In this document: one piece after another, positions 9,901-17,341 of the stretch
Position numbering within the stretch: position 1 is the stretch's first letter
How the letters are laid out: each line of letters starts with the position of its first letter
Assembly (NCBI RefSeq): GCF_014646155.1
Contig: NZ_BMMX01000052.1
Coordinates: 1 to 33,782, forward strand
Length of the DNA: 33,782 nt
Direction: 5' to 3'
Origin: Mangrovihabitans endophyticus
GTDB lineage: Bacteria > Actinomycetota > Actinomycetes > Mycobacteriales > Micromonosporaceae
Program-made: the position numbers and the translations under genes
The notes under the pieces: model-generated
Told to the model about the DNA's origin: nothing
The model's input: only the letters and a program-made list of their open reading frames with translations
The model's database searches: none

Positions 9901-12900
9901 CGCGTCGTAGACCACCGACCCGCCCCGCTTGCCCACAGTGACCAGGCGCGACCCGCACCCGGCCACCCGGGCCACCGCCTGGCGCATGCCGGTCGTCTCG
10001 GGACGGACGTACAGCGGCGCCCCGGACGCGAGATCCCAGGTGTGCACCCGGTCGTCGGCGCCGACCGCCGCGGCCATCGTGCGCGTCCGGGTGGCGAACG
10101 CGACAAGGCCGGTGAGCGGCCCGAGTTCCGGGTCCAGCCGGCGCAGCAGAGCGCCGTCGACGGCGTCCCACAGGCTCACCGACCCGTCCGCGGTGGCCAC
10201 CACCGCCACCGGCCGCCCGTCCATCACCACGGCCGCCACCCCGGTCGGCGCGGCGGTCAGGCCGGTCACCGCCACCGGGGCGGCGGCGGATCCCGCGTGA
10301 TCGCCGGGATCGGCGCCGGGCACGGCGAGCAGGCTCACCCCGGTGGCGGACAGCGCCACGGCGTGGCACCGCTGCCCCGCGCACACCGCCGCCAGAGCGG
10401 TGACGCGGCCCACGCCGACCGGGTGCGCCGGCCGCGTGGCGCCGGTCCGCAGGTCCGTGACCAGCACCATCCCGTCCGCGCCACCGTGCACCGCGAGCGG
10501 CGCGGACGGCGTGGACGTCACCGCCAGGGCGGTGACCGCCGCGGACCGTACCGTGAACGTCTGCCGTTCCGCGGCGGTGACCAGGTCCCAGACCCGGATC
10601 TCACCGTCCACGTCGGCGGTGACCGCGAGGTGTTCCTGCCGGTGCGTCAGGCACCGCACATGCGTCACGTCGCCGCGATGCCCGGTCAGGCTGTCCGTCG
10701 GGGTGGCCGCCTGACCGGTCGACCACCACGGCAGCCAGGCCGGGGGCGTCTGGTCCGGCGGGCGGCACAGGTCCCGGGCCATCCGCGGGTAGCCCTCGCG
10801 GACCGCGTCGACGGCCAGCACCGCACGTCGTTCGTCCACATCGGACGCGCTGTGCCGCAGGAACGACTTCAGATAGACCGCCCCGGCCTGCCGGCCGGGC
10901 GAGGTGCGGACGTGCCGCAATCGTGGCGCCACCTCCGCCGGGGCCGCGTGCACCAGGAACTCGACGTCGGTGAGCAGCGTGTCCGCCTGCCCCGCGTCCA
11001 CCGCGTGCCCGATCAGGTTGCGCAGCAGATACGGCGCGGCCAGCGCCCATCGCGGTGCGCCGGCGTCGCCGGGCACCTGCGCCAGCAAGCGGTCGAACAC
11101 CGCGCGGTCCAGGTCCCGCGACGCGACACCGAGGCGGCCCGTCGCGTCGGCCCGCAGATGGTCCGCGAGCCCCTGGTGGAACAGCCGGTAGAGGGTCGTC
11201 CCGTCGACGTCCACCGAGGTGCGCAGATAGAACCGGCCCTCGCCGAGTGCGGCCGCGACGGCCTCGGCGGCCGGCTCCTCGTGGCCCGGGTGGAGCACCC
11301 GCGCGCAGGCCGTGATCGCCTCCAGCGGCATGCCGTCGCCGCGGGCCCAGGCGACCGCCGCGAGCGCCGGGCGCAACCACCGGGTACCGCGCGTGGCCAG
11401 GTCCAGCTCCAGCACGTCGGGCAGCGTGCGCGGGACCGGTCCGAGGCGGCCGGGAACCTCCGCCGCCGTGCCGATCACCGGTCCCTCGCCGGCCAGGTGG
11501 TTGACGAACAGGCTCGCCACCAGGAACTCGCCCCACCGTTGCGGGTCGGTGCCGGGCCGGTCGGCGGTCAGCGCCCGGGCCACCTGCGCGGCGATCGCGG
11601 CGCGCACCGGCGCGTGCGCCGCGTCGGCGTACCGCTGGTCCATGGTGAGCAGCAAGCCGACGTAGTCGACCAGGTCCGACCGGACCTCGGCGGCGTCCAG
11701 CCGATCCAGGTCCACCAGGGCGCCGGAGGCGACCGCCAGGTCGAACAGCGGCCGGAACTGGGCCCACGGCCGGGCGCCGATGAGCAGCCGGGCCGCCGCC
11801 CGGCCGTCCGGCCGGCGGGTGGTCACCATCGGCAGCAGCACCTGTTCCAGCAGGGTCTGCGGGTCGGCCGCCTCGTCCAGGGCGTCCACCACGACGACCG
11901 GCTGCACCGGGCGGCCGGCCACCGCGGCGACCACCGCCGCGGCCGGGCGGCTCCCCGAGACGACCACCCCGAGCTGGCGCCCCAGCGACGCGACGATCTG
12001 CTCGACGGTGCGCTGACGGGCGTGCACCGCGGCGAGGTCGTCGTTGCGCGACGGCGCCACCGCCGCCACGGTGTGCCAGGCCGAGCTGTTGCGCAGCACC
12101 GGATGGGCGGCGCAGACCAGGATGCCCAGCAGCGCCGACTTGCCCACGCCCGGGCTGCCGGTGACCACCCGCAAGCCGTCCCCGGCGTCCATCCAGCCGG
12201 CCAGCGCGGTGAGTTGCGCACGGCGCCCGGTGAAGCAACTGACCGCTTCCGGCGGCGCGCTGCGGACCACCCCGCGGGCGCGGGAGATGAAGTGCACCGG
12301 GTCGACGAGCTGGTCCACCGCGTCCAAGTAGGGCCGCACGCCCGGGTCGACGCTGCCGCGCAGCGCGCGGTCGGCCTCGCTGCGGAACCGGGTGTTGGCG
12401 AAGAACGGCAGGTCGGGCAGCTCCTCGGCGAACCCGATCCGGCTGCCGGTGACGGTCTGCCGGCGTCCGCCGTCGCGCTGCACCGCCCGCATCACCGCGA
12501 GCCTGACCTCGCGGGCGACGGACGCCAGCGGCACGGACGGGACCGACGCGTCCAGGTCGGTCATCGCCCCCTTGGCGATGCGCGCCATCACCTCGGTCAG
12601 CGCCGCGGTGAACCGTCCGTTGTAGGACGGGCTGGCCGGCTCGCTGGCCGCGATGACCCACGCCCGCCGGTCCGACGCCGGCTGCCGCTGATCCCAGTCC
12701 AGCACCGTCACGTCGCCCGCGCCGCACAGGTCCAGCAGGAACAGCGTCGGCACCGGGCCCGCGGCCGCCTCCTCGACCCAGCGCTCCACTGTCGCGTCCC
12801 GGGCGTCGCCGCCGTCCCGGCCGACCACCTGAAGCTTGCGGGTCACCGGGGCGGGGTGGGCGTGGCTGAGCACGTGCACCACGCGGACGCCGGCCGAGGG

Positions 12901-13146
12901 GAACGGCTCGCGCAGGAAACCCAGCACCCGTTCGCCCAGGTCGGCCGAGTCCGGGTCGGCCAGCTCGGTGCAGTCGTAGCCGAGTCTCTGCAGCTCGGCC
13001 ACCAGTTCCTCCTGCCGGGTCCGCGCGTACGGCAGAGCGGGCAGGGTGCCGAGGCTGAGCTCCGCGCCCAGCGGCGCATCGCCGAACTCGGACACGACCA
13101 CGCTCAAGGCTCGGCGCAGGCATGTGTCGGTGGCGAGATCGGACAC
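6964..13146 (-). CDS. Caspase-like peptidase / STAND NTPase / WD40-repeat protein
   Basis: The 2060-residue protein has three parts. Residues 1-250 resemble actinobacterial caspase-like (C14) domains: HVLSHAHP with likely catalytic His95, LFLLDLCGAGD with Cys141, then RRAWVIAASEP and YNGRFTAAL. Residues 305-700 form a STAND/NACHT-like NTPase with Walker A GSPGVGKSALL (Lys336) and Walker B VVVVDALDEA (Asp421, Asp424-Glu425). From about 818 to the end are WD40 blades; I count about 28 blade-like ends such as GEIRVWDL and QTARVWDL, enough for four seven-bladed propellers. There is no signal or membrane segment. The start is GTG; a hairpin upstream isolates it from the 81-residue gene. Family logic: WD40 senses, NTPase oligomerises, caspase cleaves. 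This is a candidate defence or cell-death protein, function untested. Confidence 0.92.
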   Translation of the reverse strand: MSDLATDTCLRRALSVVVSEFGDAPLGAELSLGTLPALPYARTRQEELVAELQRLGYDCTELADPDSADLGERVLGFLREPFPSAGVRVVHVLSHAHPAPVTRKLQVVGRDGGDARDATVERWVEEAAAGPVPTLFLLDLCGAGDVTVLDWDQRQPASDRRAWVIAASEPASPSYNGRFTAALTEVMARIAKGAMTDLDASVPSVPLASVAREVRLAVMRAVQRDGGRRQTVTGSRIGFAEELPDLPFFANTRFRSEADRALRGSVDPGVRPYLDAVDQLVDPVHFISRARGVVRSAPPEAVSCFTGRRAQLTALAGWMDAGDGLRVVTGSPGVGKSALLGILVCAAHPVLRNSSAWHTVAAVAPSRNDDLAAVHARQRTVEQIVASLGRQLGVVVSGSRPAAAVVAAVAGRPVQPVVVVDALDEAADPQTLLEQVLLPMVTTRRPDGRAAARLLIGARPWAQFRPLFDLAVASGALVDLDRLDAAEVRSDLVDYVGLLLTMDQRYADAAHAPVRAAIAAQVARALTADRPGTDPQRWGEFLVASLFVNHLAGEGPVIGTAAEVPGRLGPVPRTLPDVLELDLATRGTRWLRPALAAVAWARGDGMPLEAITACARVLHPGHEEPAAEAVAAALGEGRFYLRTSVDVDGTTLYRLFHQGLADHLRADATGRLGVASRDLDRAVFDRLLAQVPGDAGAPRWALAAPYLLRNLIGHAVDAGQADTLLTDVEFLVHAAPAEVAPRLRHVRTSPGRQAGAVYLKSFLRHSASDVDERRAVLAVDAVREGYPRMARDLCRPPDQTPPAWLPWWSTGQAATPTDSLTGHRGDVTHVRCLTHRQEHLAVTADVDGEIRVWDLVTAAERQTFTVRSAAVTALAVTSTPSAPLAVHGGADGMVLVTDLRTGATRPAHPVGVGRVTALAAVCAGQRCHAVALSATGVSLLAVPGADPGDHAGSAAAPVAVTGLTAAPTGVAAVVMDGRPVAVVATADGSVSLWDAVDGALLRRLDPELGPLTGLVAFATRTRTMAAAVGADDRVHTWDLASGAPLYVRPETTGMRQAVARVAGCGSRLVTVGKRGGSVVYDADTGRPLAEHWHAPWAAADLDGASVGGGRLRLAGAGGTAMAHVWTGLPGTDHAEVSPPVHRYGLAAVYGEAGEMHALGFGPDGAVWHVDPATGAGRAALADVAGPAVAVAAVRASDGRAIGAAAFADDSITVWDLRDGRTLGRLTGPGVGVAGLALVAAGPRTLLVTASMDGAARVCDPVTAEVVLAVDRLPGPPVALAACLHHGEDVVFAAGFENGAVTCWTVGRPAPVRVRAGGPAVTALALLPDGGRKGGTVQVVVGGPTGGVSRYPMAGKAPRSPVGGFSGPVAGVAVTRSSLSVSRMSVRVLVALRDGTLAERSVVGAAPVRRARILGGVARVARLGTVDGGVVLAYTLDGRLAVWPDMREHAVAYHRLPGARTTVPARVRAALMTDGRPMIAVTAAGGGLRVRDLAERRWFPVPRPEPPAVSAHCVDVDGPALVTVHRDGSASLWDLHASAAPRLRWPVGAGAPRDVAAGRVDGATVLAVAYRTVRLWEPATGRLLRELPAQPQDPAHVALGTAGGRPLLAAAAREGAVTVWDLRSGDVLRRLDAGRTVTGLTIGEAGGDCVVAVGCADGTVAWWESADENPRTYVAAGVLAVVRLRLTPLGAGAALVVRNTGGGCYLIDLDDRRHRCAGPASPGPLVDVDHLVVHGSRPAIVSLDLDGRVTHDYLDTDPPRSISARHDDRVLAVALAPDARTVISGGRDGQLRSWWPERGTTHRAQFPDWVTGVAVTRVDGLSVVLATCDDHAVRVFRGGVPATPDLLHGHRSWISGVACTPSGALAVTCGHDQTARVWDLRTLEQVHELRGHRFPPTAVACAELDTRPLAVTTGQDGVAVVWDLESGRARHTLTGHGGWLTTVACVASAGRVTAVTGGEHGSVCLWDLSSGAHLRCLAELDAPVTAVAAADIGGRPAFACAVGATVRAYFPDRDDRPVRIPLPQPVGGLAVGSTGRMVIAAGDELIMVDVTAPAGATERNA

Positions 13147-13215
13147 CGGCCCAGACTGTCACACCGTGGGCGGACGGTGGCGGACCGCAACGGCGGCGAG
13201 GCGATGTGCGGACGA

Positions 13216-13253
13216 CGTTCGGCCCGAACGGCGGAGGCCGCTCGGGCCGAACG
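13216..13253 (-). terminator. Strong hairpin after the 81-residue protein gene
   Basis: A 12-bp perfect stem (CGTTCGGCCCGA with its complement) continues, after one mismatch, into CGGC/GCCG closing a GGAG loop. It starts 9 bases beyond the stop of the gene at 13262 on the minus strand and lacks a U tract, as is common for actinobacterial terminators. It separates that gene from the caspase-like gene, which must have its own promoter in 13147-13215; I could not define one there. Confidence 0.7.
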
Positions 13254-13261
13254 CCCACGAG

Positions 13262-13507
13262 TCAATGCCCGCGGCCACCGATTCCCACGGCGCGGCGCTG
13301 CCGCTCGTGGTCCAGCCGGTGCAGGATCTCCCGGATCTGAGAGGTCTCCTCGTGACTGTGTCGGCCGAGCATCTCGTCCAGCTCGGCGCGCTCGTTCGGG
13401 GTGCGGAACGACGCGAGTTCCGCGCTCAGCCGGCGGTGCGCGTCGCGCACGGTGCGCCGGTTGGCCAGGCCGACGCGAATGTCGCGGATCCTGGTGGTGA
13501 GTTGCAT
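13262..13507 (-). CDS. Small charged helical protein, unknown function
   Basis: This 81-residue product starts at ATG 13507 with a good Shine-Dalgarno (AAGGGGAC, about 5 bases away). It is rich in Arg, Glu, Leu and His, with no signal or membrane segment, and looks almost wholly helical. A central ELASFRTPNERAELDEML stretch resembles short actinobacterial proteins of unknown function that share a T/S-P-x-E-R-x-(D/E)-L pattern. It is followed by a strong hairpin, so it is probably monocistronic and not part of the caspase-like unit. The 170 bases upstream, to the LAL gene end at 13678, hold its promoter, which I could not assign confidently. No function can be stated. Confidence 0.8.
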   Translation of the reverse strand: MQLTTRIRDIRVGLANRRTVRDAHRRLSAELASFRTPNERAELDEMLGRHSHEETSQIREILHRLDHERQRRAVGIGGRGH

Positions 13508-13677
13508 GACTGTCCCCTTTACGCAGTGTGATCAACGAAGGCCCCGTCGCCTCCGCCTTCCACGATCCGGAGCTGTCGCTTCATCACCAAATCGAGCAGG
13601 TAAAACTCTCGATGCGAAAGTGAGCCGGACCACCGAAAACCGGTAACCCAGGTCACGGTGTGTCGCCGAACGGCTGG

Positions 13678-16458
13678 TCAGGCGCGGGTGGTGAGTTCGG
13701 ACACCCCACCGGAGCCGATGTCTGCGGTGCGCAACCGCGAGGACAGTTGCGTACGGGACCGGACACCCAGCTTGCGATAGACGCGGGTGAGCGTCGCCTC
13801 CACGGTCTTGACGCTCAGATAGAGGCGGGTGGCGATCTCCCGGTTGCTGGCGCCGTCGCGGACCATGGCGGCGATCCGCGCCTCGGTCGTGGTCAGGCCC
13901 AGATCGGCCGGCGGGGCGGAGGTGCCCTCGGCCGGCGACAGAGCGCGTTCGGTCTGTTCGGTCCACGGCTTCGCGTCCGCGGCCAGGAAGATGGCCAACG
14001 CGGCGGAGATCGCCACCCGGGCCGCCGCGTACCGGCGGCGGCGACGCTCAGCGCCGCCCTGCACGAGAAGCGCGTGCGCCTGCTCGATGGGCTGGCGCAG
14101 CCGGGCGAAGTGCAGCGCCGCAGCGGCGGACAGCAGCACCGCGGTGTCCGGCTGCCCGCTTTCGGAGAGCACCACCGCGGTGGCGCGGTCCAGATATCCG
14201 GTCACGCCGGGCGCGGCGCCCAGGCGGCGGGCCGCGTCCCGCGCCGCGGCCAGGGTCGCGGCGGCCTCGTCGTGCTCGCCGAGGGCGGCCAATCCGCCGG
14301 CCAGGTCGCCGTGCCAGCGCACGATCATCGGGTCGGTGTCGCCGCGTTCGGCCTCCAGGTCGCGCAGCCGGCGCAACGCCGCCACCCCGGCCCGGGTGTC
14401 CCCGGCGCGCAACTCCGCCTGGCCCAGGGCGTGCAAGTTGCGGCGCAGATAGATGCTGTCGCCCTCCTGTTCCGAGGCGCGCACCCCGCGCCGGGCGTAC
14501 CCGGCGGCCGCGGCCAGGCTGCCGCCGGCCAGCTCGGCCACCGCGGCGGTGTACCACGTCGGTCCGGGGCTCAGCCCGGCGGCCGCGGCGGCGTCCACCG
14601 CACGGTGCGCGTAGCGCAGCGCGTCCCGGCACCGGCCCGCCCGGGTGGCCACTTCGGACAGGCTGCGCAGCACCTCCACCAGGGCCTCCCCGGCCCGGTC
14701 CTGCTCCGCCACGGCCAGCAGCCGCAGCAACTCGTCGCGGGCCTCGTCGAGCCGGTCGTCCATCATGGCGAACCGGGCCGCGAGGTAGCGCGGCCCCATG
14801 TGCAGCCATCCCGGCACCTGCGCGGCGGGCAGCGCCAGCGCCCACTGCAGGGTGCGCGCCCAATCCGGTTCGCCCCGCACCCGCTGCACCTGCGCAAGAG
14901 CGCTCAGCGCCATCGCCTCGGTGGTGGGATCGCCGGCACGGCGCGCCGCGGCGACCGTGCGGGCGGCCTCGGCGACGGCGCCGTCCGGGTCCCCGCCGAC
15001 CATCGCGGCCCAGGTCAGCCGCAACCGGACCGGGGCCAGCAGCGCCGGGTCGTCCCCGGCCTCGACCACCGCGGCGGCGAACGTCTCCGCCATTCCGGAC
15101 AGCGCCTGCCCGGCCAGGTCGATCAGCACCAGCCGGGCGCGCACCCGATGCTGCGAGGGCGCCTGGTCGGCCAGCACCGCCGCGGCGGCCCGCCCGGCCA
15201 TCGCCGGCACGCCCGCGGTCAGCGCCGCGCCCGCCGCCGTGACCAGCCAGTCCAGCCGTTGCGCAGCAAGCGTGTACGGGCAGCGCTCGGCGGCGAGCAG
15301 CCACAGCTCGGCGGCGGCGCGGCCGGCGCCGGCCTCGGCCGCGTGCTCGGCCGCCGCGGCCAGCGCCTTGGCCACCGCGGCATCCGGCCGGCCGCTGCGC
15401 AACGCCCGGTGCCGGATCGCGTCGGTCTCGTCGGTCGCCGCGGCGGCCAGCGCGCCATGGACCTGCGCGCGGCGGCGCGCCCCGGCGTCCTCGGCCAGCA
15501 CCGTGCCCAGGGCCGGCGGGGTGAACGACACCGCGTCACCCCGGCACTCGATCGCCCCCGCCGCCTCGGCCAGCCGCAGTTCCCGGGCGGCGTCCTCGCG
15601 GCCGGCGCGGATCAGCGTGCCGAGCGTGGGCTCGGTGGCCAGCGCCGCCACCAGCAGCGTGTCGGCCACCGGCGCGGGCAGCGCGTCCAGGCGTTCACGC
15701 AGCAGCACGCGGGCCGGCTCGGGCAGCGGCGCGGGCTGCCACGCCGGGCCGGGCGCGACCGCCGCACCCAGTGCCAGGGCCAGGAACGGGTTGCCGCCGC
15801 TGGCCGCGTGCAGCCGGCTGGCCGTGCGGCACGGCAGGCCGCGCGCTTCCAGCAGCACCGTCAGGTCGTCGGCGCTCAGTGGCGGGACGGCGAACTCGGA
15901 CACCGGAGCCGGGCACAGCCGGGCCGCGCGCCGCCGCCCGGCCGGGTCGGGCCAGCGCTGCGCGGACAGCACCCGCACGCGCGGACCGGGGCGGCGGCGC
16001 ATGGCGAACGCGATCAGCTCGGCCGACTCGGCGTCCAGCCACTGCACGTCGTCCAGCACGAGCAGCACCGGGCGTTCCCGGGCGCAGTGCGCGAGCAGCA
16101 GCGGCAGGATCAGCCGCCGGGTGAGCGCGGACGCGCTGGCCCGCGGCGGCAAACCCTGGCGCAGCGCGGCGAGCGCGGCCCGCGGTGCGGGCGGCAGCGC
16201 GGTCGCGGCGTCACCGGGCATGCCGGCCATCAGGTCGGTCACGCCGGCGCCGGGCAACGACCGTTCGCTGGGCGCCGGGCGCAGGCGCAGCACCAGGTCG
16301 CCGCGCTGGGCGCTGGAGGCGGCGAGCGCATCGAGCAGTGCGGTCTTGCCGATGCCACTGGGGCCGTGCAGGGCCACCCCGCCTCCGGCGGTGAGCCGAT
16401 CGTCGATGGCGGCGAGCAGCACCGCCCGGCCGACTAGGTCATGCTCCTCGGTTCGCAC
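13678..16458 (-). CDS. LAL-type LuxR family transcriptional regulator (ATPase + HTH)
   Basis: The GTG at 16458 has GGGGAGG about 9 bases upstream and gives 926 residues, typical for large ATP-binding LuxR (LAL, MalT-like) regulators. The N-terminal ATPase shows Walker A HGPSGIGKTALL (Lys38) and Walker B VLLVLDDVQWLD (Asp136-Asp137). The Ala/Arg-rich middle is a helical-repeat sensor region. The C-terminus (about 862-920) is a LuxR helix-turn-helix: LTTTEARIAAMVRDGASN then REIATRLYLSVKTVEATLTR. Such proteins bind an inducer and ATP and then activate transcription, often of sugar or secondary-metabolite genes. Here no adjacent gene is an obvious target; the caspase-like unit downstream is separated by the 81-residue gene and a terminator. 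A good promoter precedes the gene. Confidence 0.93.
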   Translation of the reverse strand: MRTEEHDLVGRAVLLAAIDDRLTAGGGVALHGPSGIGKTALLDALAASSAQRGDLVLRLRPAPSERSLPGAGVTDLMAGMPGDAATALPPAPRAALAALRQGLPPRASASALTRRLILPLLLAHCARERPVLLVLDDVQWLDAESAELIAFAMRRRPGPRVRVLSAQRWPDPAGRRRAARLCPAPVSEFAVPPLSADDLTVLLEARGLPCRTASRLHAASGGNPFLALALGAAVAPGPAWQPAPLPEPARVLLRERLDALPAPVADTLLVAALATEPTLGTLIRAGREDAARELRLAEAAGAIECRGDAVSFTPPALGTVLAEDAGARRRAQVHGALAAAATDETDAIRHRALRSGRPDAAVAKALAAAAEHAAEAGAGRAAAELWLLAAERCPYTLAAQRLDWLVTAAGAALTAGVPAMAGRAAAAVLADQAPSQHRVRARLVLIDLAGQALSGMAETFAAAVVEAGDDPALLAPVRLRLTWAAMVGGDPDGAVAEAARTVAAARRAGDPTTEAMALSALAQVQRVRGEPDWARTLQWALALPAAQVPGWLHMGPRYLAARFAMMDDRLDEARDELLRLLAVAEQDRAGEALVEVLRSLSEVATRAGRCRDALRYAHRAVDAAAAAGLSPGPTWYTAAVAELAGGSLAAAAGYARRGVRASEQEGDSIYLRRNLHALGQAELRAGDTRAGVAALRRLRDLEAERGDTDPMIVRWHGDLAGGLAALGEHDEAAATLAAARDAARRLGAAPGVTGYLDRATAVVLSESGQPDTAVLLSAAAALHFARLRQPIEQAHALLVQGGAERRRRRYAAARVAISAALAIFLAADAKPWTEQTERALSPAEGTSAPPADLGLTTTEARIAAMVRDGASNREIATRLYLSVKTVEATLTRVYRKLGVRSRTQLSSRLRTADIGSGGVSELTTRA

Positions 16459-16492
16459 GCCGGCACACCTCCCCGGCCGTAGAAGCGGTATC

Positions 16493-16522
16493 AGCCTAGG
16501 AAGCGACCCCGAGTCACATCAA
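16493..16522 (-). promoter_or_regulatory. Sigma-70-like promoter for the LAL regulator
   Basis: On the minus strand TTGATG (16522-16517) and TAGGCT (16498-16493) are separated by 18 bases, and the GTG start lies 35 bases further on. The surrounding AT-rich patch (16515-16550, with a TTCGAA palindrome) stands out from its GC-rich setting. Confidence 0.55.
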
Positions 16523-16721
16523 TAGTTTCGAATGTTAAGAGTTATGACGCGTCGGCCGTGCCGTGCCGGCATGTCCCTGCGCCACGGCCAGTCCCGCACC
16601 CGCCCTAGCGATCGATCGTGGATTTCCGGGTCGTCCCGAACGCCCCAAAGGACCCATAGCGCTCCAGAAAGGTCACGATCCACCCGAGTCCTGGCGGGGC
16701 GAGCGGCGGTGGTGGGTTCGG

Positions 16722-16756
16722 CTCAGTGGGGCGTGCGGGTCTCAGTGGGGCGTGCG
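16722..16756 (-). repeat. Tandem duplication of a gene end including its stop codon
   Basis: CTCAGTGGGGCGTGCG occurs at 16722-16737 and 16741-16756, a 19-base period. Read on the minus strand, the copy at 16741 contains the last codons and TGA stop of the gene ending at 16742; the second copy lies just beyond it. The rest of the 283-base gap to 16458 holds the LAL promoter and no credible gene. Confidence 0.85.
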
Positions 16757-17332
16757 AGTGATGCCTGACGCGGTCACCGCGCCGTCCGTGCCCGCGTCGC
16801 CCTGCACCGTCACCGTGTCGCCCTTCTTCAGGTCCGCCAGTTTGCCCTTCTTCGCCGTCTGCACCCGGGTGTCGCCGCTGGTGTGCACGGTCACCGTGGT
16901 GCCGTCGGCGGTCTGCACGTACACCGTGTCGCCGTCCACCAGTTGCACCGTGCCGGACGTGCCCGACGCCGCCGCGGAGGGGGCGCCGCCGGCCGGCGCG
17001 CCGGCTTCGCCGGTCCGGCCGGCGCCGCCCGAATAACCACCGCCCGAATAACCACCCCCGGAATAACCACCGCCCGGGAATCCCGCCCGTCCCCCGCCGG
17101 ACCGGGCCGCCGCGCCGCCGTCGCGCCCGCCGAGCGCGGACGCCGGTGTGCCCCAGTGCTGCTGCGCCTGCAGGCCGCCGAGGAACCCGCCGAGCAGCAG
17201 GGCGAGCGCGCCCAGCACCACGGTGCCGCGGTTCCACCAGCGGCGTGGCGCGGCGGCGGCCAGTTCGGCGGCCAGCGTCTCGTCGCGGTCACCCACCGGC
17301 GTCAGCACCGCGGTGTCGTCAGCAGCGGTCAC
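16742..17332 (-). CDS. Membrane-anchored Gly-rich protein with C-terminal beta domain (DUF5666-like)
   Basis: The GTG at 17332 follows AGGAG (6-base spacing), 9 bases after the stop of the permease gene. The 196-residue product has a short cytoplasmic N-terminus, one membrane helix (GTVVLGALALLLGGFLGGL, about residues 35-53), an extracytoplasmic Gly-rich linker with GGGYS repeats (about 85-105), then a small beta-rich domain (VQLVDGDTVYVQTADGTTVTV ... LADLKKGDTVTVQG). That domain resembles the OB-like DUF5666 repeat found in exported actinobacterial proteins. As last gene of the adaptor-ATPase-permease operon it probably works with the transporter at the outer membrane face, for example as an accessory or substrate-binding factor; this is inference. 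Confidence 0.8.
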   Translation of the reverse strand: MTAADDTAVLTPVGDRDETLAAELAAAAPRRWWNRGTVVLGALALLLGGFLGGLQAQQHWGTPASALGGRDGGAAARSGGGRAGFPGGGYSGGGYSGGGYSGGAGRTGEAGAPAGGAPSAAASGTSGTVQLVDGDTVYVQTADGTTVTVHTSGDTRVQTAKKGKLADLKKGDTVTVQGDAGTDGAVTASGITRTPH

Positions 17333-17341
17333 GTGCTCTCC

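Noticed and set aside
7499..10384. A 961-codon minus-strand frame inside the WD40 region
   Set aside because: It is an alternative frame of the WD40 gene with Arg/Gly/Ala-rich composition and no WD repeats.
9292..13500. A 1402-codon open frame on the plus strand opposite the caspase-STAND-WD40 gene
   Set aside because: Its product is Arg/Gly/His/Pro-rich with no recognisable motif. It is the mirror of a GC-rich gene with strong third-position bias on the other strand, which carries clear domains.
13660..16437. A 925-codon plus-strand frame opposite the LAL regulator gene
   Set aside because: Composition is low-complexity Arg/Gly/Gln, while the minus strand encodes complete ATPase and LuxR HTH motifs.
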